Assembly (NCBI GenBank): GCA_017425245.1
Contig: JAFOOX010000041.1
Span: forward strand, 1-64,000
From: Gammaproteobacteria bacterium
GTDB taxonomy: Bacteria; Pseudomonadota; Gammaproteobacteria; Enterobacterales; Neiellaceae
DNA: 64,000 bases
Reading direction: 5' to 3'
Position 1 is the stretch's first letter. Every line of letters starts with the position of its first letter. The notes beneath the pieces were generated by a model. That model searched no databases and was not told where the DNA came from. It saw only the letters and a program-made list of their open reading frames with translations. Shown here piece by piece: positions 18,264 through 27,803 of the stretch. Made by a program: the position numbers and the translations under genes.

Positions 18264-18686
18264 ATGAGACAGCGCCTGCTCTCTGCGCTGCTGGCCACGA
18301 CCCTGCTTACCCAGGCTGGCTGCGGCACCCTGATCTACCCTGAGCGACGTGGCCAGACCAGCGGCAGCATTGATCCGGCCATCGCCATTCTCAATGGCGT
18401 TGGCCTGCTGCTGTTCCTCGTTCCCGGGCTCGTCGCCTTCGCTATCGACTTTGCCACTGGCGCCATCTATCTGCCCGGTGGTCGTCGCGCTCAGCTGACC
18501 GACACCCCGCAGCCGATCGATGAGCGGCTGCGCAGTGATCCTGAGGCGCTGGCCAAAGCGGTGAGCGCCGCCATCGGCAGCCCGGTGACCCTGGATGATC
18601 CGCGGCTACAGGTGCAGCCCATTCCCCAAGGGGTCAGCCCCGAGCTGGCGGTGTGGAGCGCCAACCTCGGCAATCACCCCCGATAA
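18264..18686 (+). CDS. Small predicted lipoprotein
   Basis: 140 aa from the ATG. Signal peptide with lipobox LTQAGC (Cys about residue 19), then a hydrophobic segment (AILNGVGLLLFLVPGLVAFAIDFATGAIYLP) and a soluble tail. Resembles the YceK/YidQ type of small cell-envelope lipoproteins, but that match is from memory of pattern only. Convergent with acyP. Confidence 0.7.
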   Translation: MRQRLLSALLATTLLTQAGCGTLIYPERRGQTSGSIDPAIAILNGVGLLLFLVPGLVAFAIDFATGAIYLPGGRRAQLTDTPQPIDERLRSDPEALAKAVSAAIGSPVTLDDPRLQVQPIPQGVSPELAVWSANLGNHPR

Positions 18687-18690
18687 GAGC

Positions 18691-18972
18691 TCAAGCGTCG
18701 GCGCGCTGGGTGAACTCGCTGTAGCCAAGCGCCGCCACCTGGCTGACTGTTAACCTTTCGACACGTGCCGCAGGCGGGCCGTGGGCCAGCCAGCGCTCCA
18801 TCGCTGCCAGCGCCTCTTCGTCGCCTTCGGCCCACAGCTCGACGTCGCCATCGCTCAGATTGCGCACCCAGCCACGCAACCCCAGCCGCTCCGCCTGCCA
18901 CTGGCTGTGCCAGCGAAACCCGACCCCCTGTACCCGTCCCCTGATCCGGGCATGCAGCGCACCCTGGCTCAT
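18691..18972 (-). CDS. acyP: Acylphosphatase
   Basis: 93 aa, standard length. Hydrolyses acyl-phosphates. Contains [16 protein letters not shown] with the catalytic Arg and the later [22 protein letters not shown] with the catalytic Asn. The ATG at 18972 has a GGAGG site upstream; the longer frame is rejected on length. Divergent from rlmI. Confidence 0.95.
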   Translation of the reverse strand: MSQGALHARIRGRVQGVGFRWHSQWQAERLGLRGWVRNLSDGDVELWAEGDEEALAAMERWLAHGPPAARVERLTVSQVAALGYSEFTQRADA

Positions 18973-19058
18973 TGTCACCTCCTCCGGTCGCAACCATGGC
19001 AAAGCGGAGCCATGGGACTTACCATGCGCTCGTTTTAACTTACACCGGATCTGCCACC

Positions 19059-20252
19059 ATGCCTGCCACCCTCCATCTTCAGCCGGAACGCGAAAAATCG
19101 GTGCTGCGCCGCCATCCCTGGATCTTTTCCAAGGGGATTGCGCGGGTGGAAGGCAAAGCCGCTATCGGCGAAACCGTAGCAGTGCGCGCCGCCGATGGCC
19201 GCTTTCTGGGCTGGGCCGCCTATTCGCCGGAATCGCAGATCCGGGCCCGCATCTGGAGCCTCGATGAGCAGGCGGTCATCGATCAGGCGTTTTTTGAACA
19301 GAAGCTGCGGCAGGCAGACGCCCTGCGCCAGCATCTGCTGCTACGTCAGCAGACCACCGGTTATCGGCTGGTGGCGGCTGAATCCGATGGTCTGCCGGGC
19401 ATCACCATCGACCGTTACGGCCCCTATCTGGTGCTGCAGCTGCTCTCCGCCGGCGCCGAGTACCATCGCCAGACCCTGGTGGCCGCACTGCAGATGCTCT
19501 ACCCGGACTGCCTGATCTACGAACGCTCCGATGCCGATGTACGCCATAAAGAGGGCCTCAAGCCGGTTAAAGGGCCACTCGTTGGCGCGGCGCCGGCCGC
19601 GCCGGTGGCCATCGATGAACTGGGGTTGAAACTGTTGGTGGATATCGAAAACGGCCACAAGACCGGCTTTTACCTCGATCAACGCGACAACCGTGCCATC
19701 GCTGCCGACTACTGCACTGGTGGCCGGGTGCTCAACTGCTTCAGCTATACCGGCGGCTTTGGCCTGGCGGCGCTGCGTGGCGGTGCCAGCGAAGTAGTCA
19801 ATGTCGATGCCTCGGAAGGGGCGCTGGAGCTGGCTCGCCATTCGCTGGCCCTCAACCCGCAGCTGGATGCCAGCCGCGCCCAGTTCCTCAAGGCCGACGT
19901 GTTCAAACTGCTGCGCTGGTACCGTGAGCGCGGCGAACAGTTCGACACCATCATTCTCGATCCGCCCAAGTTTGCCGATTCCAAGGCCCAGCTGATGGGA
20001 GCCTGCCGTGGCTACAAAGACATCAACATGCTGGCAATGCAACTGCTCAAGCCCGGCGGCACTCTGCTCACCTTTTCCTGTTCGGGGCTGATGCCGTCCG
20101 ACCTGTTTCAGAAGATCGTGGCCGATGCCGCCCTTGATGCCGGCCGCGATGCACAAATTTTGCGTTTTTTACGCCAATCCGAGGATCATCCAGTAGCCAT
20201 CCACTACCCGGAAGGGCTATATCTGAAGGGACTGGTGCTGCGCGTGCTGTAA
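19059..20252 (+). CDS. rlmI: 23S rRNA (cytosine-5-)-methyltransferase RlmI
   Basis: 397 aa (E. coli 396). N-terminal PUA domain ([24 protein letters not shown]), a central EEHEE-type region, and a SAM methyltransferase with [13 protein letters not shown], motif IV DPPKFAD and the catalytic-Cys segment TFSCSGLM. It methylates 23S rRNA C1962 in E. coli. Start chosen at [14 protein letters not shown] because it matches the family start; the longer frame overlaps acyP. Confidence 0.95.
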   Translation: MPATLHLQPEREKSVLRRHPWIFSKGIARVEGKAAIGETVAVRAADGRFLGWAAYSPESQIRARIWSLDEQAVIDQAFFEQKLRQADALRQHLLLRQQTTGYRLVAAESDGLPGITIDRYGPYLVLQLLSAGAEYHRQTLVAALQMLYPDCLIYERSDADVRHKEGLKPVKGPLVGAAPAAPVAIDELGLKLLVDIENGHKTGFYLDQRDNRAIAADYCTGGRVLNCFSYTGGFGLAALRGGASEVVNVDASEGALELARHSLALNPQLDASRAQFLKADVFKLLRWYRERGEQFDTIILDPPKFADSKAQLMGACRGYKDINMLAMQLLKPGGTLLTFSCSGLMPSDLFQKIVADAALDAGRDAQILRFLRQSEDHPVAIHYPEGLYLKGLVLRVL

Positions 20253-20332
20253 CAGCCAGCCCAAGTGACCTTTGTAGAGTGCGCATCCGTACCCCGATCG
20301 TTAGCAGGTGACAGGCACGCGCCATTGTCGAC

Positions 20333-20354
20333 GTCTGCGGCTTTAGCCGCAGAC
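20333..20354 (+). terminator. Terminator after rlmI
   Basis: Perfect 10-bp stem GTCTGCGGCT / AGCCGCAGAC with a 2-nt centre, followed by a pyrimidine-rich stretch. It lies 80 bp downstream of rlmI. Confidence 0.6.
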
Positions 20355-20474
20355 TACTGTTCTCTCTAACCGTACGACAGCGTCAGGACCGCCCTTCCCG
20401 CCTCTCGCGCTCATGCCTGTGCCGACCGTTTCCTATAGACAGCCTTTTAATCATGACTGTTATGGAGGGGAGCT

Positions 20475-20786
20475 ATGCACATCGCCAAGTTTGCCATCGG
20501 TCAGATTGTCTATCACAAGCGTCACGGTTATCGCGGCGTCATTGCTGACGCCGATCCTGAGTGCTCTATGGACGAAGACTGGTACAACACCAAGACCGAC
20601 GCCGTGGATGCGCGTGACAAGCCTTGGTATGAGGTGCTGATCGACGGCACGCCGATCACCATCTATGTCGCCGAAGAGGCGATCGAAGTTGAGCTGAGTC
20701 CGGTTGAAGTAGACCACCCGATGCTGGCTGACTATTTCAGCGGCTTCGTGCGTGACCACTACCAGATTGCCCATCTGCAAAGCTGA
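20475..20786 (+). CDS. hspQ: Heat-shock protein HspQ (hemimethylated-DNA-binding YccV family)
   Basis: 103 aa, full length. Shows the family core KFAIGQIVYHKRHGYRGVI, DPEC, and DKPWYEVLIDGTPITIYVAEE. In E. coli HspQ is a Lon substrate and activator made on heat shock. Strong GGAGGGGAG ribosome site. Monocistronic with its own terminator. Confidence 0.95.
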   Translation: MHIAKFAIGQIVYHKRHGYRGVIADADPECSMDEDWYNTKTDAVDARDKPWYEVLIDGTPITIYVAEEAIEVELSPVEVDHPMLADYFSGFVRDHYQIAHLQS

Positions 20787-20793
20787 TCAACCG

Positions 20794-20820
20794 ACAAGGC
20801 CCGCATCACGCGGGCCTTGT
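20794..20820 (+). terminator. Rho-independent terminator of hspQ
   Basis: Eleven-bp stem ACAAGGCCCGC / GCGGGCCTTGT, 5-nt loop, followed by CCTTT. On the other strand it forms the last codons of the broken fic frame. Confidence 0.88.
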
Positions 20821-20821
20821 C

Positions 20822-21149
20822 CTTTAGCGGCCAGCAGATGTTGTTCAGCGGTGGGTTGCCACTGCTGCAATTGGTCGTAGGCCGCCAAGGCGTTTCGCGC
20901 TTCTTGCACTTCGCGCGGCGGCGCCAGCACCACCTTGCCTTCCAGGATCGCGGTGATCTGCGCTGTACTTAGGGTATTGCCCTCAATCGCCAACGACCAC
21001 TGCACGGTGCGAATACGGTTGATACGCCGTAAACGCAGCGCATTGCGACGCTCAGCAGCCACGCTCAACCGCCCCAGCTGCTCACTGATGGCCGCAATCA
21101 GCGCGATGATCGCGGCGTTCACTGAAAACGGCGGCTGATAACTTGCCTA
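20822..21149 (-). pseudogene. Remnant of a Fic-family AMP-transferase gene (N-terminal part only)
   Basis: The frame reads ASYQPPFSVNAAIIALIAAISEQLGRL then RIRTVQWSLAIEGNTLS, the Fic N-terminal region with the inhibitory (S/T)xxxE(G/N) motif SLAIEGN. It runs to about residue 110 (QQWQPTAEQHLLAA) and stops at the hspQ terminator; the catalytic HPFxxGNGR core is missing. The likely start codon is also damaged: ATAGGCAAG replaces an expected ATGGCAAG, a one-base insertion. An internal GTG still allows about 111 aa, but no active enzyme could result. Confidence 0.8.
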
Positions 21150-21232
21150 TGCCCACCCTGCTCTGTTGCTGCAACCTGTTCGCCATAGATGACAAACGGC
21201 TGCAGATCTGGATTGTGCCTTACCCCTAAACC

Positions 21233-24200
21233 TTAGCCCAGCCGCTTTTTCACCTCGGCGATGGCGGCCAGCAGCCGCTTCTCCGACACCTGGCCTTTGG
21301 CGCCGACGGGTTGGGCAAACAGCGATACCCGCAGCTCTTCGATCTGCCAGCGCAGCTCCTCGACGCTGTGCAGCTCGGCGCGGCGGTTGCTGGCCAGGGT
21401 GCGCAGTTCATCAAAGGCCTGCTGCACCCGCTCAATCGCCAGCTGCTGGTTGCGGTCGCGGTTGGGATCAACCGGCAGCTTGTCGAGGCGATGGTCGATG
21501 GCGCGCAGGTAGCGGTTGAGATCGCCTAAACGCGCCGCCCCCGTAGCGGCGACAAAACCCTTGAACACCAGCGCATCGAGCTGGGCCTGAATATCGGCGT
21601 GGCTACGCGCTTCACTCAGCTGAATTTTGCCCTTCTGCCGTTTGCGGATGCCGTGCACCAGCGCCAGCAGCTGCTCCACCTCGGCGGCCACCGCCAGCGA
21701 GGCGTCGTTCAGCTCGGCACGGACCAGATCACGCAGCTTGAGGAAATCGTCCCTGTTGCGCGGCAGCGGCTGGCGGGCCATCAGGCTCTCGCAGCCGCAG
21801 CCGATGATGTCGCCAATCAGCTCCGGCACCTTGCCCCAGGGGTCGTAATACATCGCCAGCTTGGCCTGGTTGCTCAGTTTGCTTTCCAGATACCTGACCG
21901 GCGATGGCACCGACAGCAGCAACAGCCGGCGCACCCCACCCTTGTGGGCCAGCTCGGCATCAATCTGGTGATCAAAGAGCACGATATCCACATGCTGGCG
22001 GCGATCCACCAGCGCCGGGTAGGCCACCACCTCGTAGCCCTGCCCTTTGCGCCGGTACTCGGCCGGCAGCTGGTTGAAGTCCCACTCGCTCAGCCCCTGC
22101 CGCTCAAGGCCCGTGGGCACCACCTGCGACAGGCTGGCCTGCACCGCGTCTTTTAAGCGGTATTGCAGATCCGCCACCGAATCACCATCGGCCAGCGCCT
22201 TGCCGTCGCTATCCACCACCGCCACCCGCACCCGCAGATGGGCCGGCACCTGCGCCCAGTTCCAGGCATCCTCCGGGATCTGCACGCCGCGCTGGCGTTT
22301 GAGCTCACGGGTCAACGCCGGGATCAGCCGCTCTTTGTCGGGGTTGATGGCGGCCAGCACGCCAGCGGCGACATCCGGCGCTGGCACCAGATGCTTGCGC
22401 AGCTGCTTGGGCAAGGCGCGGATCAGCGCCGTCACCAGCTCATGGCGGTTGGCCGGAATGCCCCATTCGAAGCTGGCCGGATCGATCTGGTTGAGCACCG
22501 CCACCGGCACCACGGCGGTGACGCCATCGGCGTCGCTGCCGGGGTTAAATGCATAGCTGAGCGAGATATCAATCTGGCCGCACTGCCAGCGCTCGGGGTG
22601 AGCGGCGTCATCCACCTCGCCATCGCCAACCAGCAGCTCGTCGCGTTTAAAGCGCAGCCGTTGATCCAGCCCGCCATCGACTTTGAGTGCCGCCTGCAGG
22701 CTGACGCGGCTGGCCAAACCTTGCGGCAGCGCGTTGTCATAGAGGGCGAACTGACGAGCGTCATCGGCCAGCAGATCGCGCCGCCGCACCCGCTCCTCCA
22801 GCGCTTCAATCTCATGAACAAGCGCGCGGTTATGGCGCAAAAAGCCGGGTTCGAAGCCGAGCTGAGCCGGGATCAGCGCCTCGCGGATAAAGATGCGGCG
22901 GCACTCGATGGGATCGATGCGCTCGTAACTCACCCGCCGCCCGGCCACCACCGGCAGGCCATAGAGGCTGGCGCTTTCCACTGCCACCACCTGGCCGCGC
23001 TTCTGTTCCCAATGGGGCTCGGCATAGCTGCGCTTAAGCAGATCACCGGCCAGCGGCTCGACCCATTCGGGCTGAATTTCGGCCACGGTGCGGGCAAACA
23101 GGCGGCTGGTTTCCACCAGCTCGGCCGCCATCACCCAGCGCGCCTTGATGTTGCGGGTGCCACCACCGGGAAAGGGCACAAACTTGATGCCACGAGCCCC
23201 GAGATAAGTACCGTCGTTCTGGCGCTGGCCAATTAAACCCAGCAGCCCGGCCAGCACCGACTTGTGCAGCAGCTCGTAACCGCTGCCGGCGTAATCAAGG
23301 GGTTGCTGGCTGGCTTTGTAGCCCAGCTCATCGGCAATGGCCGCCAGCTGGGCGTGCAGATCCTGCCATTCGCGCACCCGCAGCCAGGCAAGAAACTCGC
23401 GCTTGCACAGGCTGCGGAACTGGTTACGCGTGACCGCATCCTGCTGCTGTTGCAGGTAGTCCCACAGCTTCAACTGGGCGACAAAATCGGAGCGTGGATC
23501 GGCAAAGCGGCGGTGCGCTTCATCTGCCGCCTGCTGCGCTTCCAGTGGCCGTTCGCGCACATCCTGAATGGTCAGCGCCGCGGCAATCACCAGGGTTTCG
23601 TTGAGCGCTCCCTGCTTGGCCCCCTCAACAATGATGCGGCTAATGCGCGGATCGAGCGGGAAGCGCGCCAGCTGACGGCCCAGCGGCGTCAGCTGATAGC
23701 GAACATCGCCACCGCGCCCCACCACCACGGCATGGATCTCCTCCAGCAGCTTGATCGCATCGCTGATCTGGCGGCTGTCAGGCGGCTGAATAAACGGAAA
23801 GCGCTCAATATCGCCGAGGCCCAACGAGAGCATCTGCAGCACCACCGCCGCCAGGTTAGTGCGCAGGATCTCCGGATCGGTGTAGGCCGGGCGGGCGGCA
23901 AAATCAGCCTCGCTGTAAAGGCGCACACAGATGCCGTCCATCACACGGCCACAACGGCCGGCACGCTGGTTGGCACTGGCCTGCGACACCGGCTCAATTG
24001 GCAAGCGCTGCACTTTGGCGCGCACGCTGTAGCGGCTGATGCGGGCAGTGCCGGGGTCGATGACAAAGCGGATGCCGGGTACCGTCAGTGAGGTTTCGGC
24101 CACGTTGGTGGCCAGCACAATGCGCCGCCCGCTGTGCGGGGCAAACACCCGCTGCTGCTCGGCGAGGGTTAAGCGGGCAAACAGCGGCACCACTTCGGTG

Positions 24201-25144
24201 CCCTTCAGCTTCATCCCCTCAAGGGCATCGAGGGTGTCGCGGATCTCACGTTCGCCATTCAAAAACACCAGGATATCGCCCGGCCCTTCGTGCACCAGCT
24301 CGCGCACCCCATCGCAGATCGCCTGAACCTCGTCCTGCTCTTTGGCCTTTTCATCAAACTGGTAGCGCAGCTCCACCGGATAGGTGCGTCCCTCCACCAC
24401 CAGTACCGGGGCGTTGTTGAAGTGGCGCGAGAAGCGCTCGGTTTCCAGCGTTGCCGAGGTGATCACCACCTTGAGGTCGGGGCGCTTGGGCAAGATCTGG
24501 CGCAGATAGCCGAGCAGAAAATCGATGTTGAGCGAGCGCTCGTGAGCTTCGTCGATGATGATGGTGTCGTAGCGCGACAGCAGCCGGTCGTTGTGGATCT
24601 CGGCCAGCATCACCCCGTCGGTCATCAGCTTGATACAGGTCTCAGGCGAGATCTTCTCGCCAAAACGCACCTGATAACCAACGGTACTGCCGAGGCTGAC
24701 CTTCATCTCCTCGGCGATGCGCTCGGCCACACTGCGCGCGGCAATACGACGCGGCTGGGTGTGGCCAATCAGGCCAGCAACGCCCCGCCCCAGCTCCAGG
24801 CAGATCTTGGGCAGCTGGGTGGTTTTGCCCGAGCCAGTCTCACCGGCCAGGATCACCACCTGATGTTTGCTAATCGCCGCCGCGATCTGCTCACGCGCAC
24901 CGCTGACCGGCAGCAGCTCGGGGAAATCGAAATGACGCGGCGCCCTGGCCCGTGCCCGCACCAGCTTTAGATCCTGCTCGATGCGCCTCAATATCTGCCC
25001 CCGCCGCCGCTCGTCACTGGCGGGCAACCCGGCCAGACGGCGGGTGAAATGAGCCACCGCCGTCGCCGGCAAGCCGGTGAGATCAAAGGCCGCTTGGGCC
25101 GAAGTTGCGGGCGTTTTGTCCAGTTCTGACACGAGAATTACCAC
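21233..25144 (-). CDS. hrpA: ATP-dependent RNA helicase HrpA
   Basis: 1303 aa, as in E. coli (1300). DEAH-box helicase: Walker A GETGSGKTTQLP, DEAH box, SAT motif (VITSATLET), motif VI (QRAGRCGR), then HA2/OB-fold and the long DUF3418-type C-terminal region specific to HrpA. Involved in mRNA processing and rescue of stalled ribosomes. GTG start at 25144. Intact and housekeeping; the accessory island begins directly upstream. Confidence 0.95.
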   Translation of the reverse strand: MVILVSELDKTPATSAQAAFDLTGLPATAVAHFTRRLAGLPASDERRRGQILRRIEQDLKLVRARARAPRHFDFPELLPVSGAREQIAAAISKHQVVILAGETGSGKTTQLPKICLELGRGVAGLIGHTQPRRIAARSVAERIAEEMKVSLGSTVGYQVRFGEKISPETCIKLMTDGVMLAEIHNDRLLSRYDTIIIDEAHERSLNIDFLLGYLRQILPKRPDLKVVITSATLETERFSRHFNNAPVLVVEGRTYPVELRYQFDEKAKEQDEVQAICDGVRELVHEGPGDILVFLNGEREIRDTLDALEGMKLKGTEVVPLFARLTLAEQQRVFAPHSGRRIVLATNVAETSLTVPGIRFVIDPGTARISRYSVRAKVQRLPIEPVSQASANQRAGRCGRVMDGICVRLYSEADFAARPAYTDPEILRTNLAAVVLQMLSLGLGDIERFPFIQPPDSRQISDAIKLLEEIHAVVVGRGGDVRYQLTPLGRQLARFPLDPRISRIIVEGAKQGALNETLVIAAALTIQDVRERPLEAQQAADEAHRRFADPRSDFVAQLKLWDYLQQQQDAVTRNQFRSLCKREFLAWLRVREWQDLHAQLAAIADELGYKASQQPLDYAGSGYELLHKSVLAGLLGLIGQRQNDGTYLGARGIKFVPFPGGGTRNIKARWVMAAELVETSRLFARTVAEIQPEWVEPLAGDLLKRSYAEPHWEQKRGQVVAVESASLYGLPVVAGRRVSYERIDPIECRRIFIREALIPAQLGFEPGFLRHNRALVHEIEALEERVRRRDLLADDARQFALYDNALPQGLASRVSLQAALKVDGGLDQRLRFKRDELLVGDGEVDDAAHPERWQCGQIDISLSYAFNPGSDADGVTAVVPVAVLNQIDPASFEWGIPANRHELVTALIRALPKQLRKHLVPAPDVAAGVLAAINPDKERLIPALTRELKRQRGVQIPEDAWNWAQVPAHLRVRVAVVDSDGKALADGDSVADLQYRLKDAVQASLSQVVPTGLERQGLSEWDFNQLPAEYRRKGQGYEVVAYPALVDRRQHVDIVLFDHQIDAELAHKGGVRRLLLLSVPSPVRYLESKLSNQAKLAMYYDPWGKVPELIGDIIGCGCESLMARQPLPRNRDDFLKLRDLVRAELNDASLAVAAEVEQLLALVHGIRKRQKGKIQLSEARSHADIQAQLDALVFKGFVAATGAARLGDLNRYLRAIDHRLDKLPVDPNRDRNQQLAIERVQQAFDELRTLASNRRAELHSVEELRWQIEELRVSLFAQPVGAKGQVSEKRLLAAIAEVKKRLG

Positions 25145-25249
25145 TGCTATGCGCGCGGGCCGCGAGGGCGGTCATGCTACCAGTGGTGGGGGGTTGCGGC
25201 CACTTGCGTGGCGGCATTGTGGCGCTGCCGTTGCGCGGCGGCGTTAAGA

Positions 25250-25590
25250 CAAATCGCGTGGCGATTTGATAAGAGCGCCGACTGGCCGGCGCTGGCCAGG
25301 TGCTAGATGCCGCTGCGCGGCGGCAATACCACTGCGTGGCAGCGAGATGCGAGGCTACCCGCCTCGCGCTGGGGCAAAGGGCGGTCTCGCCACCGCCCTT
25401 TGCAATCCCGGGCGCCCCGGTAGAGCAGCGCTATAAGCACTTGTGGCCTGTTCCGGTGCTGCTGTCAGGCCGCTCGACAGTGCATCCATGCACTGAGCTC
25501 GCTCTCGGCAACGTCCTGTTGCCTCGACCTGACGGCACCACCAAGGCTGGTGCCAACTGCAATGTGGGTATTGGCGCTGCTCAAACGGGG
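25250..25590 (-). repeat. Structured intergenic repeat, family A, copy A2
   Basis: Minus-oriented copy. Hairpins GGCAAC/GTTGCC with AGGAC loop (25507-25523), CAGTGCA-TGGA-TGCACTG (25478-25495), and a 12-bp stem (25374-25385 with 25392-25403) whose sequence is unrelated to that of A1 yet pairs perfectly. It ends in CAAATCGC/GCGATTTG. Nearly identical to A3 850 bp downstream; the two flank the parDE pair. Confidence 0.75.
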
Positions 25591-25636
25591 TGGGAAATGC
25601 CGTGCTTGCGGCTGGTCGTGGAGGCGCTGTCGTCGA

Positions 25637-25945
25637 TTACCTGGGGGCGTCATCATCAGCCTGAAACAGCTCTGGCAAGTCGCGAGCGCCGTGCAGGATA
25701 CGCACGACAGTGACTGCATCGGCCAAGGCTTCGAAAAAGATGACGTAGTGCCCGTGGGCACAGGAGCGGATCCCTTCGCCAAGTTCAGGCCGCATCCGGT
25801 AACCGGCTGGGTTGAGTGCGATACGCTGGCACTGTTGGCGAAGCTCGCGCACGAACGACAGCGCCCGAGGGACATTATCAGCGGCGATGTATTTGGCGAT
25901 GGACTCAAGATCCTGCTCGGCCAGCGGCGTGAACAGCAAAGGCAT
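25637..25945 (-). CDS. parE: ParE-type toxin of a type II toxin-antitoxin pair
   Basis: 102 aa. RelE/ParE superfamily: FTPLAEQDLESIAKYIAADN at the start, RMRPELGEGIRSCAHGHYVIFFEALADAVTVVRILHGARDLPE at the end, typical of ParE. ParE toxins poison DNA gyrase. Its start overlaps the stop of the antitoxin by one base. It is flanked on both sides by family A repeats, consistent with an acquired module. Confidence 0.9.
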   Translation of the reverse strand: MPLLFTPLAEQDLESIAKYIAADNVPRALSFVRELRQQCQRIALNPAGYRMRPELGEGIRSCAHGHYVIFFEALADAVTVVRILHGARDLPELFQADDDAPR

Positions 25946-26199
25946 CAGCGGATCTGAGTGGTTAGCTTGGCTTCGATGCAGTCAAACACAGCATCGGCTG
26001 ACTTGGGCTCACCACTGGCACGACCGGCCGCGATCTCGGCGCGCAGAGCCTCAAGCTCCAGCTGGCGACGCTGTTCGCTCTCCTCCAACAGGCGCAGACC
26101 GGCACGAACCACTTCACTAACGTTATTGAAGCGCCCCGTCTGCAGCTGATCGCGAATGAACCCTTCGAAGTGACTGCCTAAGGCAACGCTGGTCGGCAT
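25945..26199 (-). CDS. parD: ParD-type antitoxin
   Basis: 84 aa from the ATG with a GGAG site upstream (an in-frame TTG two codons earlier is less likely). N-terminal ribbon-helix-helix (TSVALGSHFEGFIRDQLQTGRFNNVSEVVRAGLRLLEE) that binds its own promoter, and a C-terminal acidic helix that wraps the toxin. The AT-rich stretch at 26205-26240 is the likely promoter/operator. Confidence 0.9.
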   Translation of the reverse strand: MPTSVALGSHFEGFIRDQLQTGRFNNVSEVVRAGLRLLEESEQRRQLELEALRAEIAAGRASGEPKSADAVFDCIEAKLTTQIR

Positions 26200-26338
26200 G
26201 TCCAAAGCTCCACTAACTACTAATAACTGTTATTCAATCCCGCACGGGGAATGGCGTCAAGCGCTGAGCTGCACGCCCAGCGCTGGTAGCGGTTGGGCGA
26301 TGGTGCTGCCGCTGCGCGGCGGCGAGATGTGGCTTCAT

Positions 26339-26391
<53 letters not shown>

Positions 26392-26439
26392 GTATCGTGT
26401 CTCGATACTGAGAATGCGGCTGCGCCGCAGGCAGTGAGA

Positions 26440-26763
26440 CAAATCGCGTCGCGATTTGATAAGAGCGCCGACTGGCCGGCGCAGGCCAGGTGCTAGATGC
26501 CACTGCGTGGCAGCGAGATGCGAGGCTACCCGCCTCGCGCTGGGGCAAAGGGCGGTCTCGCCACCGCCCTTTGCAATCCCGGGCGCCCCGATAGAGCAGC
26601 GCTGTAAACGCTTGTGCCCTGTTCCGGCGCTGCTGTCAGGCCGCTCGACAGTGCATCCATGCACTGGGCTCGCTCTCGGCAACGTCCTGTTGCCTCGACC
26701 TGACAGCACCACCAAGGCTGGTGCCAACTGCAAGTTGGGTATTGGCGCTGCTCAAACGGGGTT
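26440..26763 (-). repeat. Structured intergenic repeat, family A, copy A3
   Basis: About 93% like A2 by eye. Retains all hairpins: AGGAC-loop stem (26678-26694), TGGA-loop stem (26649-26666), 12-bp stem (26545-26556 with 26563-26574), and CAAATCGC/GCGATTTG (26440-26458). Confidence 0.75.
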
Positions 26764-26797
26764 GGGAAATGCCGTGCTTGCGGCCATGGGGCAACGG

Positions 26798-27157
26798 CTA
26801 CATGCATTCACGCCCGTTTGAAAACAGGTTGGAGGAATCGCAATTAACCAACCAGCGCCGCAAACCTGTATTCAGATTCTGTTGCCAATGCGCAACCTTT
26901 GAATTTACCTGGATGTCATTCAGCGGGAAGCCACTTGGGGCGTTACCGATCCAATAGTGTACTTGGCATATTTTCTTTCCAGCACATGCATCTGCAACAG
27001 CAAACCGGTATACATCCTCGTTTTCAGCTTCTGAGCTATCAACGGCGACGAAGACCATCACTCCTGAACGACCTTTTATCTCATACCCCTCGCCAGCATG
27101 TGCCGCGAAAGAAAGGCAGACTGCTATTGCAGTTAAAACTACACAGAAAAATTTCAT
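26798..27157 (-). CDS. Hypothetical secreted protein
   Basis: 119 aa from MKFFCVVLTAIAVCLSFAAHA, a clear signal peptide. The mature part has four Cys (ACAGKKIC, NCDSSN, ECM), suggesting disulfides. No family recognised. Base composition is clearly more AT-rich than the surroundings, which together with the flanking repeats suggests horizontal acquisition. Possible role as a secreted or periplasmic accessory factor is only inference. Confidence 0.6.
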   Translation of the reverse strand: MKFFCVVLTAIAVCLSFAAHAGEGYEIKGRSGVMVFVAVDSSEAENEDVYRFAVADACAGKKICQVHYWIGNAPSGFPLNDIQVNSKVAHWQQNLNTGLRRWLVNCDSSNLFSNGRECM

Positions 27158-27329
27158 ATCCGCGTTTCCTTCAGTGACCACCTGTATACCTCAGTCGCTA
27201 CTTGGCCCATCACGTTTCAATAAACGGCGCCGCTTTTCTGCTCCGACGGCGGAGGCGTGAAGTAAATTCTCTTATTAAATGCAACTTATTGAGTCCAAAA
27301 ATATTGATGTACCCACACCAACTAGCCAA

Positions 27330-27611
27330 CTACCAAGGGCTAAGGCACAAATTTTTATTTTGTAAAAAAACAGAGGCTTTACGCTCTTGCTCAATTAAAT
27401 CATCCAAAAAAAGTCTTCCTTTAGTGTTAATACCCTGCCAGCGTACATAAGGTGCTCTATCACCAATACCGGCTTCTCTTGATACCATACCATCAGCATA
27501 ACCATCATTGATCAATTCTAAAGCAAATTTCATTTGGCTTTGATTAGGGCCATGTTGGAGGATTCCAATGTATTCATCTCTCCATGATTTCCTTCTATTG
27601 AAGATATCCAT
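27330..27611 (-). CDS. Hypothetical small protein, winged-helix-like
   Basis: 93 aa from the ATG; the frame is open a further 28 codons upstream, from a TTG. The stretch MKFALELINDGYADGMVSR then YVRWQGINTKGRLFLDDLIEQ follows the helix-wing pattern of small YjcQ/DUF2513-like proteins found near mobile elements. AT-rich. May be the remains of a longer gene. Function unknown. Confidence 0.5.
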   Translation of the reverse strand: MDIFNRRKSWRDEYIGILQHGPNQSQMKFALELINDGYADGMVSREAGIGDRAPYVRWQGINTKGRLFLDDLIEQERKASVFLQNKNLCLSPW

Positions 27612-27803
27612 TGTTGCTGATACCCCTTTTACATTTGATGTTACATCTTGGACACCCAACAAACCAACGAAATCACCATACCCCAGCCCATGCAAGTCAG
27701 TCAGCAGTCACGCAGTAGGAAACAGGTATTTTTTGTAGCTGCTCACAGCCTGCGCAGCAATTCGAGCGCAAAGCCAGTTCCGCAGCACAGCTGCGGTAGC
27801 CCC

